A DNA stretch of 64,000 nucleotides. Source: JALYUA01 sp039933215 (GTDB taxonomy: Bacteria > Acidobacteriota > Thermoanaerobaculia > UBA5066 > Gp7-AA6). Both the position numbers and the translations under genes were made by a program. A model generated the notes under the pieces. The model did not search any database. It was not told where the DNA came from and saw nothing but the letters and a program-made list of their open reading frames with translations. How positions within the stretch are numbered: the stretch's first letter is position 1; the number at the start of each line of letters is the position of its first letter. This document shows positions 1-8,119 of this stretch, one piece after another. Location: NCBI GenBank assembly GCA_039933215.1, contig JBDTOO010000015.1, forward strand, positions 6,438 to 70,437, in the 5' to 3' direction.

Positions 1-785
1 CCTCCCGAGAGAAACGCTCCGACCGGGACGTCCGAGATCATGTGCGAGCGCACGGCCGCGTCGAGCCGGCTGCGCAGCTCGTCTGGATCGTCCGTGACGG
101 CGCTGCGCTCCAGCCGCCAGTACGGCTCGATGGCCACGCTCCCTTCATCGGCGTCGAAGACGAGACGATGGGCGGGCGGCAGCTTGCGGATGCCGGCGAA
201 GAGGCAGCGGTCGAACGGGACGTAGCCGTACGACAGGAAGTCCGACAGCGCGTCGGGGTCGAGGCGAGCGGAGACGCCTGGCAGGGCGAGGAGGGCCTTG
301 GGCTCCGAGGCGAACGCGAGGCCCGCTCCGAGCCGCATCCAGTAGAGGGGCTTGATACCGAGTCGGTCGCGGGCCAGAAGAAGGCGCCGCGAGCCCTCCT
401 CCCAGAGGGCGAGCGCGAACATGCCTTCCAGGCGCGAGAGCGCCGGGGGCCCGCCGCGCCGGAGAAGCCGGTGCGCGACCTCGCCGTCGCTCTCCGAGAC
501 GAACCGCTCCCCTGCCGACTCGAGCTCGCGCCGCAGATCGCGGAAGTTGTAGATCTCGCCGTTGTGGATGAAGGCCGAGGTCCGGTCGGGCGAGAGCGAC
601 GGCTCCTCGCCCAGGAGCGACGGGTCGAGGATCGCCAGGCGGCGGTGGGCGAGCACGGCGCACGACCGCGGTCCGACCCAGCGGCCGCTGCCGTCGGGAC
701 CGCGGCGGTTCAGAGTCTCGAGCGCGCGCTCGACCGCCTCCGGGAGGACCCCGTCGCGATCGACCCATCCGACGATCCCGCACAT
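1..785 (-). CDS. asnB: Asparagine synthetase, glutamine-hydrolysing, N-terminal part (cut by window edge)
   Basis: Converts aspartate to asparagine with ATP, using ammonia released from glutamine. The protein starts MCGIVGW, so Cys2 is in place as the class II amidotransferase nucleophile after Met removal. RRGPDGSG and HNGEIYN, which line the glutaminase site, follow within the first 100 residues. About 261 residues are visible. The last ones, SDVPVGAFLSGG, begin the ATP-binding loop of the synthetase domain, so the whole C-terminal half lies outside the window. It is the last visible gene of the HU-HIT-membrane protein run, 16 nt after the preceding small gene. A dedicated sugar- or peptide-modifying paralogue of AsnB cannot be excluded without the C-terminus. 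Confidence 0.9.
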   Translation of the reverse strand, partial: MCGIVGWVDRDGVLPEAVERALETLNRRGPDGSGRWVGPRSCAVLAHRRLAILDPSLLGEEPSLSPDRTSAFIHNGEIYNFRDLRRELESAGERFVSESDGEVAHRLLRRGGPPALSRLEGMFALALWEEGSRRLLLARDRLGIKPLYWMRLGAGLAFASEPKALLALPGVSARLDPDALSDFLSYGYVPFDRCLFAGIRKLPPAHRLVFDADEGSVAIEPYWRLERSAVTDDPDELRSRLDAAVRSHMISDVPVGAFLSG

Positions 786-801
786 CGGCGGCGGGCCGGC
801 G

Positions 802-999
802 TCAGGAGGGGAACGGGTACATGAGCCAGGCCACCGCGAGCCCGCCCAGCACCAGCGCGCCGAGGATCTTTGCGAAAAGAACGAGCCGCTCCCGGCGCTC
901 CGATCGCCAGAGGAAGGCGAAGAAGACCGAGACGAGGAGCGCGTAGACCGTCATGATGACGAAGTGGTCGACCGGCAGGAGGGCGAGCAGGAGCTTCAC
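802..999 (-). CDS. Small two-helix membrane protein, function unknown
   Basis: A 65-residue hydrophobic protein with two predicted membrane segments, about residues 10-30 (FVIMTVYALLVSVFFAFLW) and 43-60, separated by a short Arg/Glu-rich loop. The ATG overlaps the stop of the upstream membrane protein in an ATGA junction, which supports it being translated as part of the operon. I do not recognise a family. The coupling with the DUF6677-like gene suggests the two proteins may act together in the membrane, but this is inference. Confidence 0.6.
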   Translation of the reverse strand: MKLLLALLPVDHFVIMTVYALLVSVFFAFLWRSERRERLVLFAKILGALVLGGLAVAWLMYPFPS

Positions 1000-1388
1000 G
1001 CCTTCCTCCCGACGGCGAGGTCATAGGCGTCGAGCATCAGGAGCAGATTCATGAGGCCGGCCGTCAGCAGGTAGGCGCAGCCGTACTCGTACGTGACGGC
1101 GAGGACGTTGCCGCCGGGAGTCTCGGAGAGCACGCGGCCCGCGATGTTCAAGAGGCCCGCGCCGAAGACGGCGAAGGTGGCCAGGATGGAGAGGGGCTGG
1201 CCTGGCTCGATCGTGTACAGCCGCCCCTGGAAGGACATGCCCAGGACGAAGGTCAGCGTGACGACCAGGGCGTAGACGACCGCCGTTCGCCGCCGCCCGA
1301 GGTACGCGTGGCCGAGTCCGGGAAAGATCCACGCGAGCAAGACGGCGATCCAGGGATTCGTGGAACGTCCGGCGCCGGCCGCCGTCAA
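996..1388 (-). CDS. DUF6677-like small membrane protein
   Basis: A 130-residue protein with about four hydrophobic segments. It opens with STNPWIAVLLAWIFPGLGH followed by AYLGRR, a pattern typical of small 'PGLGH.Y.G' membrane proteins (DUF6677/TM2-like) of unknown function. The chosen start is TTG at 1388, which overlaps the TGA of the HIT gene as TTGA. Longer in-frame versions would run through the HIT gene and lack family-like sequence. It is followed by another overlapping membrane protein gene. The family name is given from memory of the motif and is tentative. Confidence 0.7.
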   Translation of the reverse strand: MTAAGAGRSTNPWIAVLLAWIFPGLGHAYLGRRRTAVVYALVVTLTFVLGMSFQGRLYTIEPGQPLSILATFAVFGAGLLNIAGRVLSETPGGNVLAVTYEYGCAYLLTAGLMNLLLMLDAYDLAVGRKA

Positions 1389-1876
1389 GAGACCGCTCCG
1401 AAGAGGGGGCGGAGGCGCGCGAGCGTGGCCGAGGGCTCCTCCGGCACGACGCGGACGTCCCCCGCGACCGTCATGAAGTTCGTGTCGCCTTTCCATCGGG
1501 GAACGATGTGCACGTGGTAGTGGTCCGCGACGCCGGCGCCGGCCGCGGAGCCGAAGTTGATCCCGACGTTCAGGCCGTCGGTCTTGTAGGCCTCCGTGAG
1601 GATCCGCTCGGCGCGCGCCACCATCTGAATGAGCTCCACCTGCGTCTCGTCGCTCGACTGGGAGAGGCGCGCTTCGTGCGCGACGGGCGCTACCATCACG
1701 TGGCCGTTGGTGTAGGGGTATCGGTTCAGGATCACGAACACCTTCCGGCCGCGATGGACGACCAGGCTCTCCCCGTCGTCGCCGGAGGACGCGGCCTCGC
1801 AGAACAAACAATTTCCGCCGGTTTTGTCCGACACCAGGTACTCGTAGCGCCAGGGAGCGAAAAGAACTTCCGGCAT
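1385..1876 (-). CDS. HIT-family nucleotide hydrolase/transferase
   Basis: A 163-residue histidine-triad protein. The catalytic HxHxH motif appears as HYHVHIVPRW near residue 115. The N-terminal half carries CLFC at about residue 27, as in zinc-binding HIT hydrolases, and NRYPYTNGHVMV, the usual HIT core before the triad. Such enzymes cleave dinucleoside polyphosphates or nucleoside phosphoramidates in the cytoplasm; the substrate here is unknown. It begins 5 nt after the HU stop codon, in the same operon, and its stop overlaps the next start (TTGA). Confidence 0.9.
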   Translation of the reverse strand: MPEVLFAPWRYEYLVSDKTGGNCLFCEAASSGDDGESLVVHRGRKVFVILNRYPYTNGHVMVAPVAHEARLSQSSDETQVELIQMVARAERILTEAYKTDGLNVGINFGSAAGAGVADHYHVHIVPRWKGDTNFMTVAGDVRVVPEEPSATLARLRPLFGAVS

Positions 1877-1881
1877 CGACC

Positions 1882-2157
1882 CTATCGGTTGATGAGTTCT
1901 TTCAGCTCTTTTCCCGGCTTGAAATAGGGAATCTTCTTCGCGGGAACGGACACCTTGACGCCGGTCTTCGGGTTTCGTCCCATCCGTGCGCCCCGCTCGC
2001 GGAGGCGAAACGATCCGAATCCCCGAAGCTCGATCTTCTGGCCTTCCTTCAGGGAGCGGACGATCGCGTCGAAGACGGTGTCGACGATCGCCTCCGCCTG
2101 CTTCTTGGTCACGTCCGTCGCGACGGCGACGCGCTCGATCAGCTCCGCTTTGGTCAT
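1882..2157 (-). CDS. HU/IHF-family DNA-binding protein
   Basis: A 91-residue nucleoid protein that bends DNA as a dimer. It begins MTKAELIERVA and has the conserved RGFGSF core, the beta-arm signature GRNPKTG and the C-terminal FKPGKELK helix, so it is full length. A good Shine-Dalgarno (GGAGAG) lies just before the ATG. It sits immediately downstream of rpsA, the position of ihfB in many bacteria, so an IHF-beta-like role is possible. A second, divergent HU gene is present at 45632. Confidence 0.96.
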   Translation of the reverse strand: MTKAELIERVAVATDVTKKQAEAIVDTVFDAIVRSLKEGQKIELRGFGSFRLRERGARMGRNPKTGVKVSVPAKKIPYFKPGKELKELINR

Positions 2158-2253
2158 CGGTTTCTCTCCGCCGGCAGGGCGCGTCGGGATCGACCGCCCC
2201 GCGCGCAGAAAGCACCCCGAGTACCCGCGCTCATGCTCGCCCGTTCCTCCGCG

Positions 2254-4116
2254 TCAGCTCTTCGGAGTCGCGTCTTCCGCCTTCTTGCGGACACGCTTCT
2301 TCTTTACGGCAGGCTCGGGCTCGGCGGCCGGTGCCGCCTCTTCGGATGCCGCCTCGGCTGGCGCTGCAGCGGGCTCGGGCTCGGAGGACGCGGCCGCGCT
2401 CTGCGCCACCGCTTCGGGCGCGTCGGCGGCCTCGCCGGCGGACGACGCCTCGCCGGCCGCCGGCGTCTCGGCGGGGGCACCCGCCTCGACGTTCTGGCCC
2501 GAGAGGCCGACCTTCATCTCCGCGTCCTCGATCCGGAGGATCCGGGCGCGGACGGTATCGCCTTCCTTGTAGTGCTCCTGGGGCTTCTCGCCCCGCTCGA
2601 CGGGAGTCTCGGAGACGTGCATCAGGCCTTCGACGAGCCCCTCGATCTGCACGAAGACGCCGAAGTCCGCCACGCGCGTGACGACGCCGTTCACGACGTC
2701 GCCCGCCTGGAAGCGCTCCTTGAAGGTCTGCCAGTCGTTCGGCTGGAATTCCTTGATCGAAAGAGAGATCCGCCGGTTCTCCTGGTCGATCGACGTGATG
2801 ATCGCCTCGACGTCGTCGCCCTTCTTGAGAACCTCGGAGGGATGCTTGATGCGCTTCGTCCACGACATGTCGGAGACGTGCACCAGTCCGTCGACGCCTT
2901 CCTCGATCTCGACGAAGGCCCCGAAATCCGTGAGGTTCCGGACCTTACCGCTGACGCGGCTTCCGATCGCGTACTTCTCGACGACGCTCTCCCACGGGTC
3001 CGGCAGCGTGTCCTTGAGGGACAGCGAGATGCGGCGGGCGTCGCGGTTGACGTCCGAGACGATCGCCTCGACCGTGTCGCCCGGCGAGACGACCTTGGAG
3101 GGGTTCTTGACCTTCTTCGACCAGGACATCTCGGAGACGTGGACGAGACCCTCGACGCCCTCCTCGAGCTCGACGAAGGCGCCGTAGTCGGTCACGTTGG
3201 TGATCCGGCCCGTCACGCGCGATCCCGTCGGATACCGCTCCGGAACGTGGCTCCAGGGGTCTTCGGTCAGCTGCTTGGTGCCGAGCGAGACGCGCTCGGT
3301 CTCGCGGTCGAACTTCAGGACGACGACGTCGATCTCGTCGCCGACTTTCACCAGGTCGGAGGGGTGGTTGACGCGGCCCCAGGACATGTCGGTGACGTGG
3401 AGGAGGCCGTCGAGGCCTCCCAGATCCACGAACGCCCCGTAGTCCGTGAGGTTCTTGACGACGCCGCGCAGGACGCGTCCCTCTTCGAGGAGCTGGAGGG
3501 TCTCTTTCTTCTTCGCCTCCTGCTCGACTTCGACGACGGCCTTGCGCGAGAGAACGATGTTGCCCCGCTTCTTGTCGACGGAGATCACCTTGAAGTCGAG
3601 GTCCTTGCCGCGCAGGGACTCGAGGTTCTTGACGGGCTTGACGTCGACCAGGGAGCCGGGAAGGAAGGCCTTGACGCCAATGTCGACGGCGAGACCACCC
3701 TTGATCCGGTCGATGACCCGGCCGCGGACGGTCGAGCCCGAGCGGTACGACTTCTCGACTTCGTCCCAAACCTTCATCTTTTCGGCCTTGTCCTTCGAGA
3801 GGACGACGTAGCCGTTCTGGTCTTCGGTGCGTTCCAGCAGGACGTCGACGGCGTCTCCGGGCTTGACCATCACGTTGCCCGAGAAATCCGTGAACTCGGA
3901 GACGGGGATCATCCCTTCGGACTTGTAGCCGATGTCGACGATCACTTCTGAGGGCGTCACCGTCAGGACGCGTCCCCGGATGATCTGGCCCTCCTGGAGA
4001 TTCTTGAACGAGTTTTCGTACTGAGCCAGGAGGTGCTCGTATTCCTGGGGCGTCATTTCCTGATCCATTTCCATCGACTCGGTTTCCCGACCTCCTCTGT
4101 CGTTTTCAGCCTTCAT
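2254..4116 (-). CDS. rpsA: Ribosomal protein S1
   Basis: A 620-residue RNA-binding ribosomal protein with six S1 (OB-fold) repeats. The first two are divergent (GRVLTVTPSEVIVDIG, GRVIDRIKGGLAVDIG). The other four are canonical with 'DYGAFV' or 'DFGAFV' and 'GL.HVS' cores. The C-terminus is an Ala/Glu/Pro-rich tail of about 85 residues ending in a basic patch (KKKRVRKK). It lies between cmk and HU, the classic order. The start at 4116 is the longest. An internal ATG at 4074 (MEMDQEM) is preceded at some distance by AGAGGAGG and could be the true start. A sigma70-like promoter lies upstream, in the gap after cmk. Confidence 0.97.
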   Translation of the reverse strand: MKAENDRGGRETESMEMDQEMTPQEYEHLLAQYENSFKNLQEGQIIRGRVLTVTPSEVIVDIGYKSEGMIPVSEFTDFSGNVMVKPGDAVDVLLERTEDQNGYVVLSKDKAEKMKVWDEVEKSYRSGSTVRGRVIDRIKGGLAVDIGVKAFLPGSLVDVKPVKNLESLRGKDLDFKVISVDKKRGNIVLSRKAVVEVEQEAKKKETLQLLEEGRVLRGVVKNLTDYGAFVDLGGLDGLLHVTDMSWGRVNHPSDLVKVGDEIDVVVLKFDRETERVSLGTKQLTEDPWSHVPERYPTGSRVTGRITNVTDYGAFVELEEGVEGLVHVSEMSWSKKVKNPSKVVSPGDTVEAIVSDVNRDARRISLSLKDTLPDPWESVVEKYAIGSRVSGKVRNLTDFGAFVEIEEGVDGLVHVSDMSWTKRIKHPSEVLKKGDDVEAIITSIDQENRRISLSIKEFQPNDWQTFKERFQAGDVVNGVVTRVADFGVFVQIEGLVEGLMHVSETPVERGEKPQEHYKEGDTVRARILRIEDAEMKVGLSGQNVEAGAPAETPAAGEASSAGEAADAPEAVAQSAAASSEPEPAAAPAEAASEEAAPAAEPEPAVKKKRVRKKAEDATPKS

Positions 4117-4161
4117 GCGAAGGAGAATCCCCTCTCATAAGTATTTGAGATGCAAAAATAT

Positions 4162-4191
4162 AGTCTACTTTGGGCCCGCGAGCCGAGTCAA
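4162..4191 (-). promoter_or_regulatory. Candidate sigma70-type promoter of rpsA
   Basis: On the minus strand, TTGACT (4191-4186) and TAGACT (4167-4162) are separated by 18 nt in a locally AT-rich 90-nt gap between cmk and rpsA. This would let rpsA-HU-HIT be transcribed independently of the upstream scp-cmk genes. Confidence 0.55.
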
Positions 4192-4207
4192 CCGGCCGCT
4201 CCCGCCG

Positions 4208-4885
4208 TCAGGCCGTCGAAAGGACCCGTTTCTCGATCTCCCGGACCACCCCTTCGGCCGTCAGACCGTCCGTTTCGATGAGGACGTAACTCGGGTCCAG
4301 GGTCAGCGGCGAGTCGGCCCGGGTCGCGTCGTCGCGGTCCCGCTGCTCCATCTCCGCGAGGACCTTCTCGTACGGCTCGGCCGTGCCGCGGCGGGCGAGC
4401 TCCAGGGCCCGGCGGGCGGCCCGGACGCCGGGCGGAGCGGTCAGGAAGAACTTGTAGGGGGCCTCGGGGAACACCTTCGTGCCGATGTCGCGCCCCTCGA
4501 GGACCCCTCCCCTCTCGCGCCCGAGCCGCTGTTGCTCGGACACGAGCCGGCGGCGCACGGCCGGAATCGCCGAGATCGCGGAGGCGTAGAGCGAGATCTC
4601 CGGCTCCCGGATCGCGTCCGTGACGTCCCGATCGTCCAGGTAGACCCGGGCCCCGGCCGGGTCCGGCAGCAGCTCGACCCGGACGGACTCGGCGACCGCC
4701 GCGGCGGCCGCGGGGTCCGCGAAAGGGAGGGTCAGGCCGCGCTCGCGCGCCGCGAGACCGACGGCGCGATACATGGCTCCGGTGTCGATGTAGGGCACGC
4801 CGAGCCGGGCCGCGAGGGCGCGGGCGACCGTGGACTTTCCCGCGCCGGAGGGGCCGTCGATCGCGACGATCAGCCCCGCGCTCAT
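4208..4885 (-). CDS. cmk: Cytidylate kinase
   Basis: A 225-residue P-loop kinase that phosphorylates CMP and dCMP. The Walker A loop is GPSGAGKS at residues 11-18. The CMP-binding TGAMYRA follows at 35-41, the GRDIGTKVFP segment near 131-140, and the lid region with RDRDD near 182-186. The length fits the family. The ATG overlaps the stop of the pseudouridine synthase gene (ATGA), indicating coupled translation, and the neighbour downstream is rpsA, as in most bacteria. Confidence 0.97.
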   Translation of the reverse strand: MSAGLIVAIDGPSGAGKSTVARALAARLGVPYIDTGAMYRAVGLAARERGLTLPFADPAAAAAVAESVRVELLPDPAGARVYLDDRDVTDAIREPEISLYASAISAIPAVRRRLVSEQQRLGRERGGVLEGRDIGTKVFPEAPYKFFLTAPPGVRAARRALELARRGTAEPYEKVLAEMEQRDRDDATRADSPLTLDPSYVLIETDGLTAEGVVREIEKRVLSTA

Positions 4886-5712
4886 CGAGGGGGACGGTCC
4901 GCGCGCCGGGGCGCCTTGCGGGCCGGCCGCGGCGCCTCCCGGGTCTCGCGGACGGCCGGGGTCGGCTTGCGCGCCGCGGCGAGCGACGCCTTCAGGGCCC
5001 CGACTTCGGCGGGCGACAGGCGCCGGACGCGGCCGGAGGCGAGCGCGTCGTCCCGGATCGGCCCGATGGCGACGCGCTTCAACTTCGAGACCTGGTGCCC
5101 GATGATCTCGAACATCCGACGGATCTGGCGGCTTCGCCCTTCGCGCAGCGTGACCTTGAACCAGGCGTTGCCCTCCCCCCGCCCCGCGGTCGTGCGCACC
5201 TCCTCGATGTCGCAGGAGCGCGTCGAGCGGCCGTCGAGGACGATCCCTCGCCGCAGTCTCGCGAGGTCTTTCTCGGCGGGGACGCCGGAAACCTTGACGC
5301 GATACTCCTTGGCGCAGCTCATCGAGGGATGCGTGACGTCCCGGGCGAGGTCGCCGTCGTCCGTCAGGAGAATCAGTCCCTCCGTTCCCACGTCCAGGCG
5401 CCCGACCGGGCGCACGCCGCCCCGAAGACTGCCGGGCACGAGATCCATGACGGTGTCGCGCTTCTCGGGATCCGACATCGTCGTGACGTAGCCCTTCGGC
5501 TTGTTCAGCAGCAGATAGGTCTTCTCGACGGGCGGCGCCTTGATGCGGCGCCCGTCGACCTTGACCGCGTCGCGCTCGGGGTCCGCCTGGTCGCCCAACT
5601 TCGCGACCCGGCCGTTGACGGTCACGCGCCCGTCGCGGATCCACTCTTCGGCGAGTCGCCGCGAGGCGAGGCCCGCCTGGGAGAGAAGCTTCTGGATGCG
5701 GGAGGCCGTCAT
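4882..5712 (-). CDS. rluB: 23S rRNA pseudouridine synthase, RluB/RsuA family
   Basis: A 276-residue enzyme of the RsuA/RluB/E/F family. An N-terminal S4 RNA-binding domain (residues 4-60, SRRLAEEWIRDGRVTVNG) is followed by the catalytic domain with the active-site Asp in GRLDVGTEGLILLTDDG. REGRSRQIRRMF is the other family signature. The C-terminal 35 residues are a basic Arg/Pro-rich tail, common in RluB. Position in the scpA-scpB-rluB-cmk run supports the RluB assignment (target U2605), but substrate specificity is inferred from family and context. Confidence 0.93.
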   Translation of the reverse strand: MTASRIQKLLSQAGLASRRLAEEWIRDGRVTVNGRVAKLGDQADPERDAVKVDGRRIKAPPVEKTYLLLNKPKGYVTTMSDPEKRDTVMDLVPGSLRGGVRPVGRLDVGTEGLILLTDDGDLARDVTHPSMSCAKEYRVKVSGVPAEKDLARLRRGIVLDGRSTRSCDIEEVRTTAGRGEGNAWFKVTLREGRSRQIRRMFEIIGHQVSKLKRVAIGPIRDDALASGRVRRLSPAEVGALKASLAAARKPTPAVRETREAPRPARKAPRRADRPPR

Positions 5713-5756
5713 GAAGTTGCGCGGTCCGCGCTCAGACGCGCCGCGCGGCGGGCTCG

Positions 5757-6650
5757 CTACGCGTCATCGCCATCGTCTTCGTCGTCGTCCTCGTCCTCGT
5801 CGTCGTCGTCCTCGTCGTCCCCTTCATCCTCTTCCTCATGCTCGTCGGCGCTCACTTTCGCCTTCCCCGCTCCGCCCGCCGTGCCGGTATTCGGGGAGGA
5901 GGTTGAGCCGCCGCCGCCCTCCGCGTCGTCCTCTTCCTCCTCGGTGTCCGGAGGCGGACCGCTGCGCGGCGGAAGCCCGGCGGCGGATTCGTCCCCGACG
6001 GTCGCCGCGAGGTCCTCCTCGATCTCCTCCGGCTTCGGGAGCTCTTCGAGCTCGTTCAAGCCGAACCGAACGAGGAAATCGGGCGTCGTACGGTACAGAA
6101 ACGGAGTGCCGACGACCGCCTTCTTGCCGGCCGTCGTGATGAGCTTCTTCTCGAACAGGGTCTTCAGGACGGACGAGGAGTTGACGCCGCGAATGTCCTG
6201 GACCTCCGGAAGAGTGATCGGCTGACGGTAGGCGATGATGGCCAGGGTCTCCAGGGCCGCGAGCGACAGCCGCGAGCGCTCGGTCACGTCGTGGTACTTG
6301 CGCAGGAGCGAGTCGAATTCCGGGCGGGTGACGTAGCGCCATCCGCCGGCGACGTGCTCGAGCCGCACCCCGCGCGTTGGAACGTCCGCCTCCTCCGCGA
6401 GGCCGGCCAGGGCCTCCTTCACGGCCTCGGGCGTCGCTTCGAGGACGGCCGCGAGATCCTTCTCGGAGACCGGGCGGGGCGAGGAAAACAGGATGGCCTC
6501 CATCGCATCGCGGATCTTCGCCGCGCGCGACTCTCGGGGTCGGGCGGGAGCGGTCGTCTCGCCTTGCGGGGCCTCGGCCGCCGCGGGCGGGTTTCCGTCC
6601 GTGGTCCGGGCGGCCGGCGATCCCGTGTCATTTGCGCCCGGTTCTGTCAT
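5757..6650 (-). CDS. scpB: Segregation and condensation protein B with long acidic tail
   Basis: A 297-residue kleisin-binding subunit of the SMC-ScpAB condensin. Residues about 50-200 hold the tandem winged-helix ScpB fold, with the family signature LAALETLAIIAYRQPIT and DIRGV. ATG at 6650 (MTEPGAND) was chosen because it begins 7 nt after the scpA stop with GAGGACGGA before it; in-frame extension would overlap scpA. After residue 215 the protein has no family similarity. It consists of an Asp/Glu-rich stretch, a Gly/Ser linker and a final tail of about 29 almost purely acidic residues encoded by GAC/GAG/GAT repeats. Confidence 0.95.
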   Translation of the reverse strand: MTEPGANDTGSPAARTTDGNPPAAAEAPQGETTAPARPRESRAAKIRDAMEAILFSSPRPVSEKDLAAVLEATPEAVKEALAGLAEEADVPTRGVRLEHVAGGWRYVTRPEFDSLLRKYHDVTERSRLSLAALETLAIIAYRQPITLPEVQDIRGVNSSSVLKTLFEKKLITTAGKKAVVGTPFLYRTTPDFLVRFGLNELEELPKPEEIEEDLAATVGDESAAGLPPRSGPPPDTEEEEDDAEGGGGSTSSPNTGTAGGAGKAKVSADEHEEEDEGDDEDDDDEDEDDDEDDGDDA

Positions 6651-6657
6651 TCCGTCC

Positions 6658-7419
6658 TCATCGATAAGTATCCCGCACGTGCTCGGGAGAGAACGCCGCG
6701 TCGGTGCGCGTGGCATGGATCTCCGAGAACTGCGACGCCTGGTAGACGCGGACCACGCCGAGCCGGATGAGCTCCAGCGTCGCGAGGAACGCGGTGACGG
6801 CTTCCGCCCGGTAGGTCATCGCCCCCCAGAATTCGAGGAGCGGCAGCGTCCCGGCTTTCTCGAGGCGCTCGACGAGGTCGAGCATCTTCTCGCCGACCGA
6901 GAAGCGGAGATGATGGATCTCCATCGCCGGAGGATGGGCGAGCTGATAGCGCTCCGAGACCTTCCGGAACGTGTCGATCAGGTCGAAGAGAGACACCTCG
7001 AGCGTCTCGCCCTCGGGGGAGCGAGGCACCTCCGTGGGGGGACGGGACCAGAGGCCCGCCCGCAGTGCGTCGATCTCGTGGAACGATTCCGCGGCCTGCT
7101 TGTAGCGCTCGTACTCCAGGAGCCGGCGGGCGAGATCCTGGCGGGGGTCCTCCTCGGGCTCGCCCGGCGCGCGCGGCAGGAGCATCCGCGACTTGACGTA
7201 GATGAGCTCGGCGGCGAGGGCGATGTAGTCGGACGCGACGTCGAGGTCGAGCTCGCGCATCGCGTCGAGGTAGAGCGTGTACTGCTCCGTGATCTCGAAG
7301 ATCGGGATGTCCGTGATCGACACCTCGTTGACCCGGATCAGGTGGAGCAGCAGGTCGAGCGGCCCGTTGAACGCGGGGATCGCGACCGGCGGGAGCGATT
7401 CCGCGCCGTCGACCGTCAT
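6658..7419 (-). CDS. scpA: Segregation and condensation protein A
   Basis: A 253-residue kleisin that bridges SMC heads. The N-terminal signature FNGPLDLLLHLIR (17-29) and the YIALAAELIYVKSRMLLP helix (65-82) are diagnostic. The C-terminal winged helix (residues 195-245) has the usual TFLATLELIRLG-like core. The ATG overlaps the stop of the M50 protease gene (ATGA), and scpB follows after 7 nt. Length is typical. Confidence 0.97.
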   Translation of the reverse strand: MTVDGAESLPPVAIPAFNGPLDLLLHLIRVNEVSITDIPIFEITEQYTLYLDAMRELDLDVASDYIALAAELIYVKSRMLLPRAPGEPEEDPRQDLARRLLEYERYKQAAESFHEIDALRAGLWSRPPTEVPRSPEGETLEVSLFDLIDTFRKVSERYQLAHPPAMEIHHLRFSVGEKMLDLVERLEKAGTLPLLEFWGAMTYRAEAVTAFLATLELIRLGVVRVYQASQFSEIHATRTDAAFSPEHVRDTYR

Positions 7420-8069
7420 GCGATCACCCTCTTGATCAGGTTGAAGATGCCCACGATCACGGGCGTCAGGAATCGGCCCAGGATTCCCGTGTAGGACAGC
7501 ACGACCAGGATGAGGAAGCCGAAGCGGCCGAACTGGTGGAAGAAGAGACGCACGCGCTCGCCGAACGCCGCCGCCAGAATCCAGCTCCCGTCGAGCGGCG
7601 GAATGGGGATCAGGTTGAAGACCCCGAGACTGACGTTGATCAGAAGGAACTGGTAGCCGATGTACCAGAGCGGCGACAGGATGGAATCTCCCAGCACCGC
7701 GCCGCTCCGGCGCAGCAGATACATGACGGGCACGCCGATAAACGCGAGAAGAAGGTTCGAAACGGGTCCCGCGGCCGAAACCGCGACGTCCGCCATCCGG
7801 GGGTTTCTCGTCCGGCTGAGATTGACGGGGGTCGGCTTGGCGTAGCCGAAGAGCATCCCCGAGGTGAAGTAGAGGAGGATCGGAAGGATCACGCTGCCGA
7901 AGAGATCGATGTGCCGGATCGGGTTCAGGCTGATGCGGCCGAGGTCCCGGGCCGTCGGGTCGCCGAAGCGGAGAGCCATCCACGCGTGCGCGGACTCGTG
8001 AAACGAGATCGCGAAGAGGATGACCGCGAGCTGGATCGCGAAATCGACGACGTTGAAAGAGGAATTCAA
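7416..8069 (-). CDS. Site-2 protease-like M50 metalloprotease
   Basis: A 217-residue membrane protease with about five or six membrane segments. The zinc-binding HExxH appears as HESAH at residues 24-28 in the first segment. The third ligand is in NLIPIPPLDGS near residues 152-162. There is no PDZ or CBS domain, so it belongs to the short S2P subgroup often found beside scpA and tryptophanyl-tRNA synthetase. Such proteases cut membrane-bound substrates; the target is unknown. It heads the scpAB-rluB-cmk run. Confidence 0.93.
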   Translation of the reverse strand: MNSSFNVVDFAIQLAVILFAISFHESAHAWMALRFGDPTARDLGRISLNPIRHIDLFGSVILPILLYFTSGMLFGYAKPTPVNLSRTRNPRMADVAVSAAGPVSNLLLAFIGVPVMYLLRRSGAVLGDSILSPLWYIGYQFLLINVSLGVFNLIPIPPLDGSWILAAAFGERVRLFFHQFGRFGFLILVVLSYTGILGRFLTPVIVGIFNLIKRVIA

Positions 8070-8119
8070 GCGAGGCGACTATAACGCCGGGCCCGCGCGC
8101 AGCCGCCCCGACGATCGCG

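Noticed and set aside
2233..3951. 572-codon open frame on the plus strand opposite rpsA
   Set aside because: It is the high-GC antisense shadow of six S1 repeats; it has repetitive Asp/Val/Leu composition and no domain, and rpsA is unambiguous.
5757..5860. Triplet repeat (GTC/GTCCTC) considered as a CRISPR or regulatory repeat
   Set aside because: It is in frame with scpB and encodes its acidic tail; there are no spacers.
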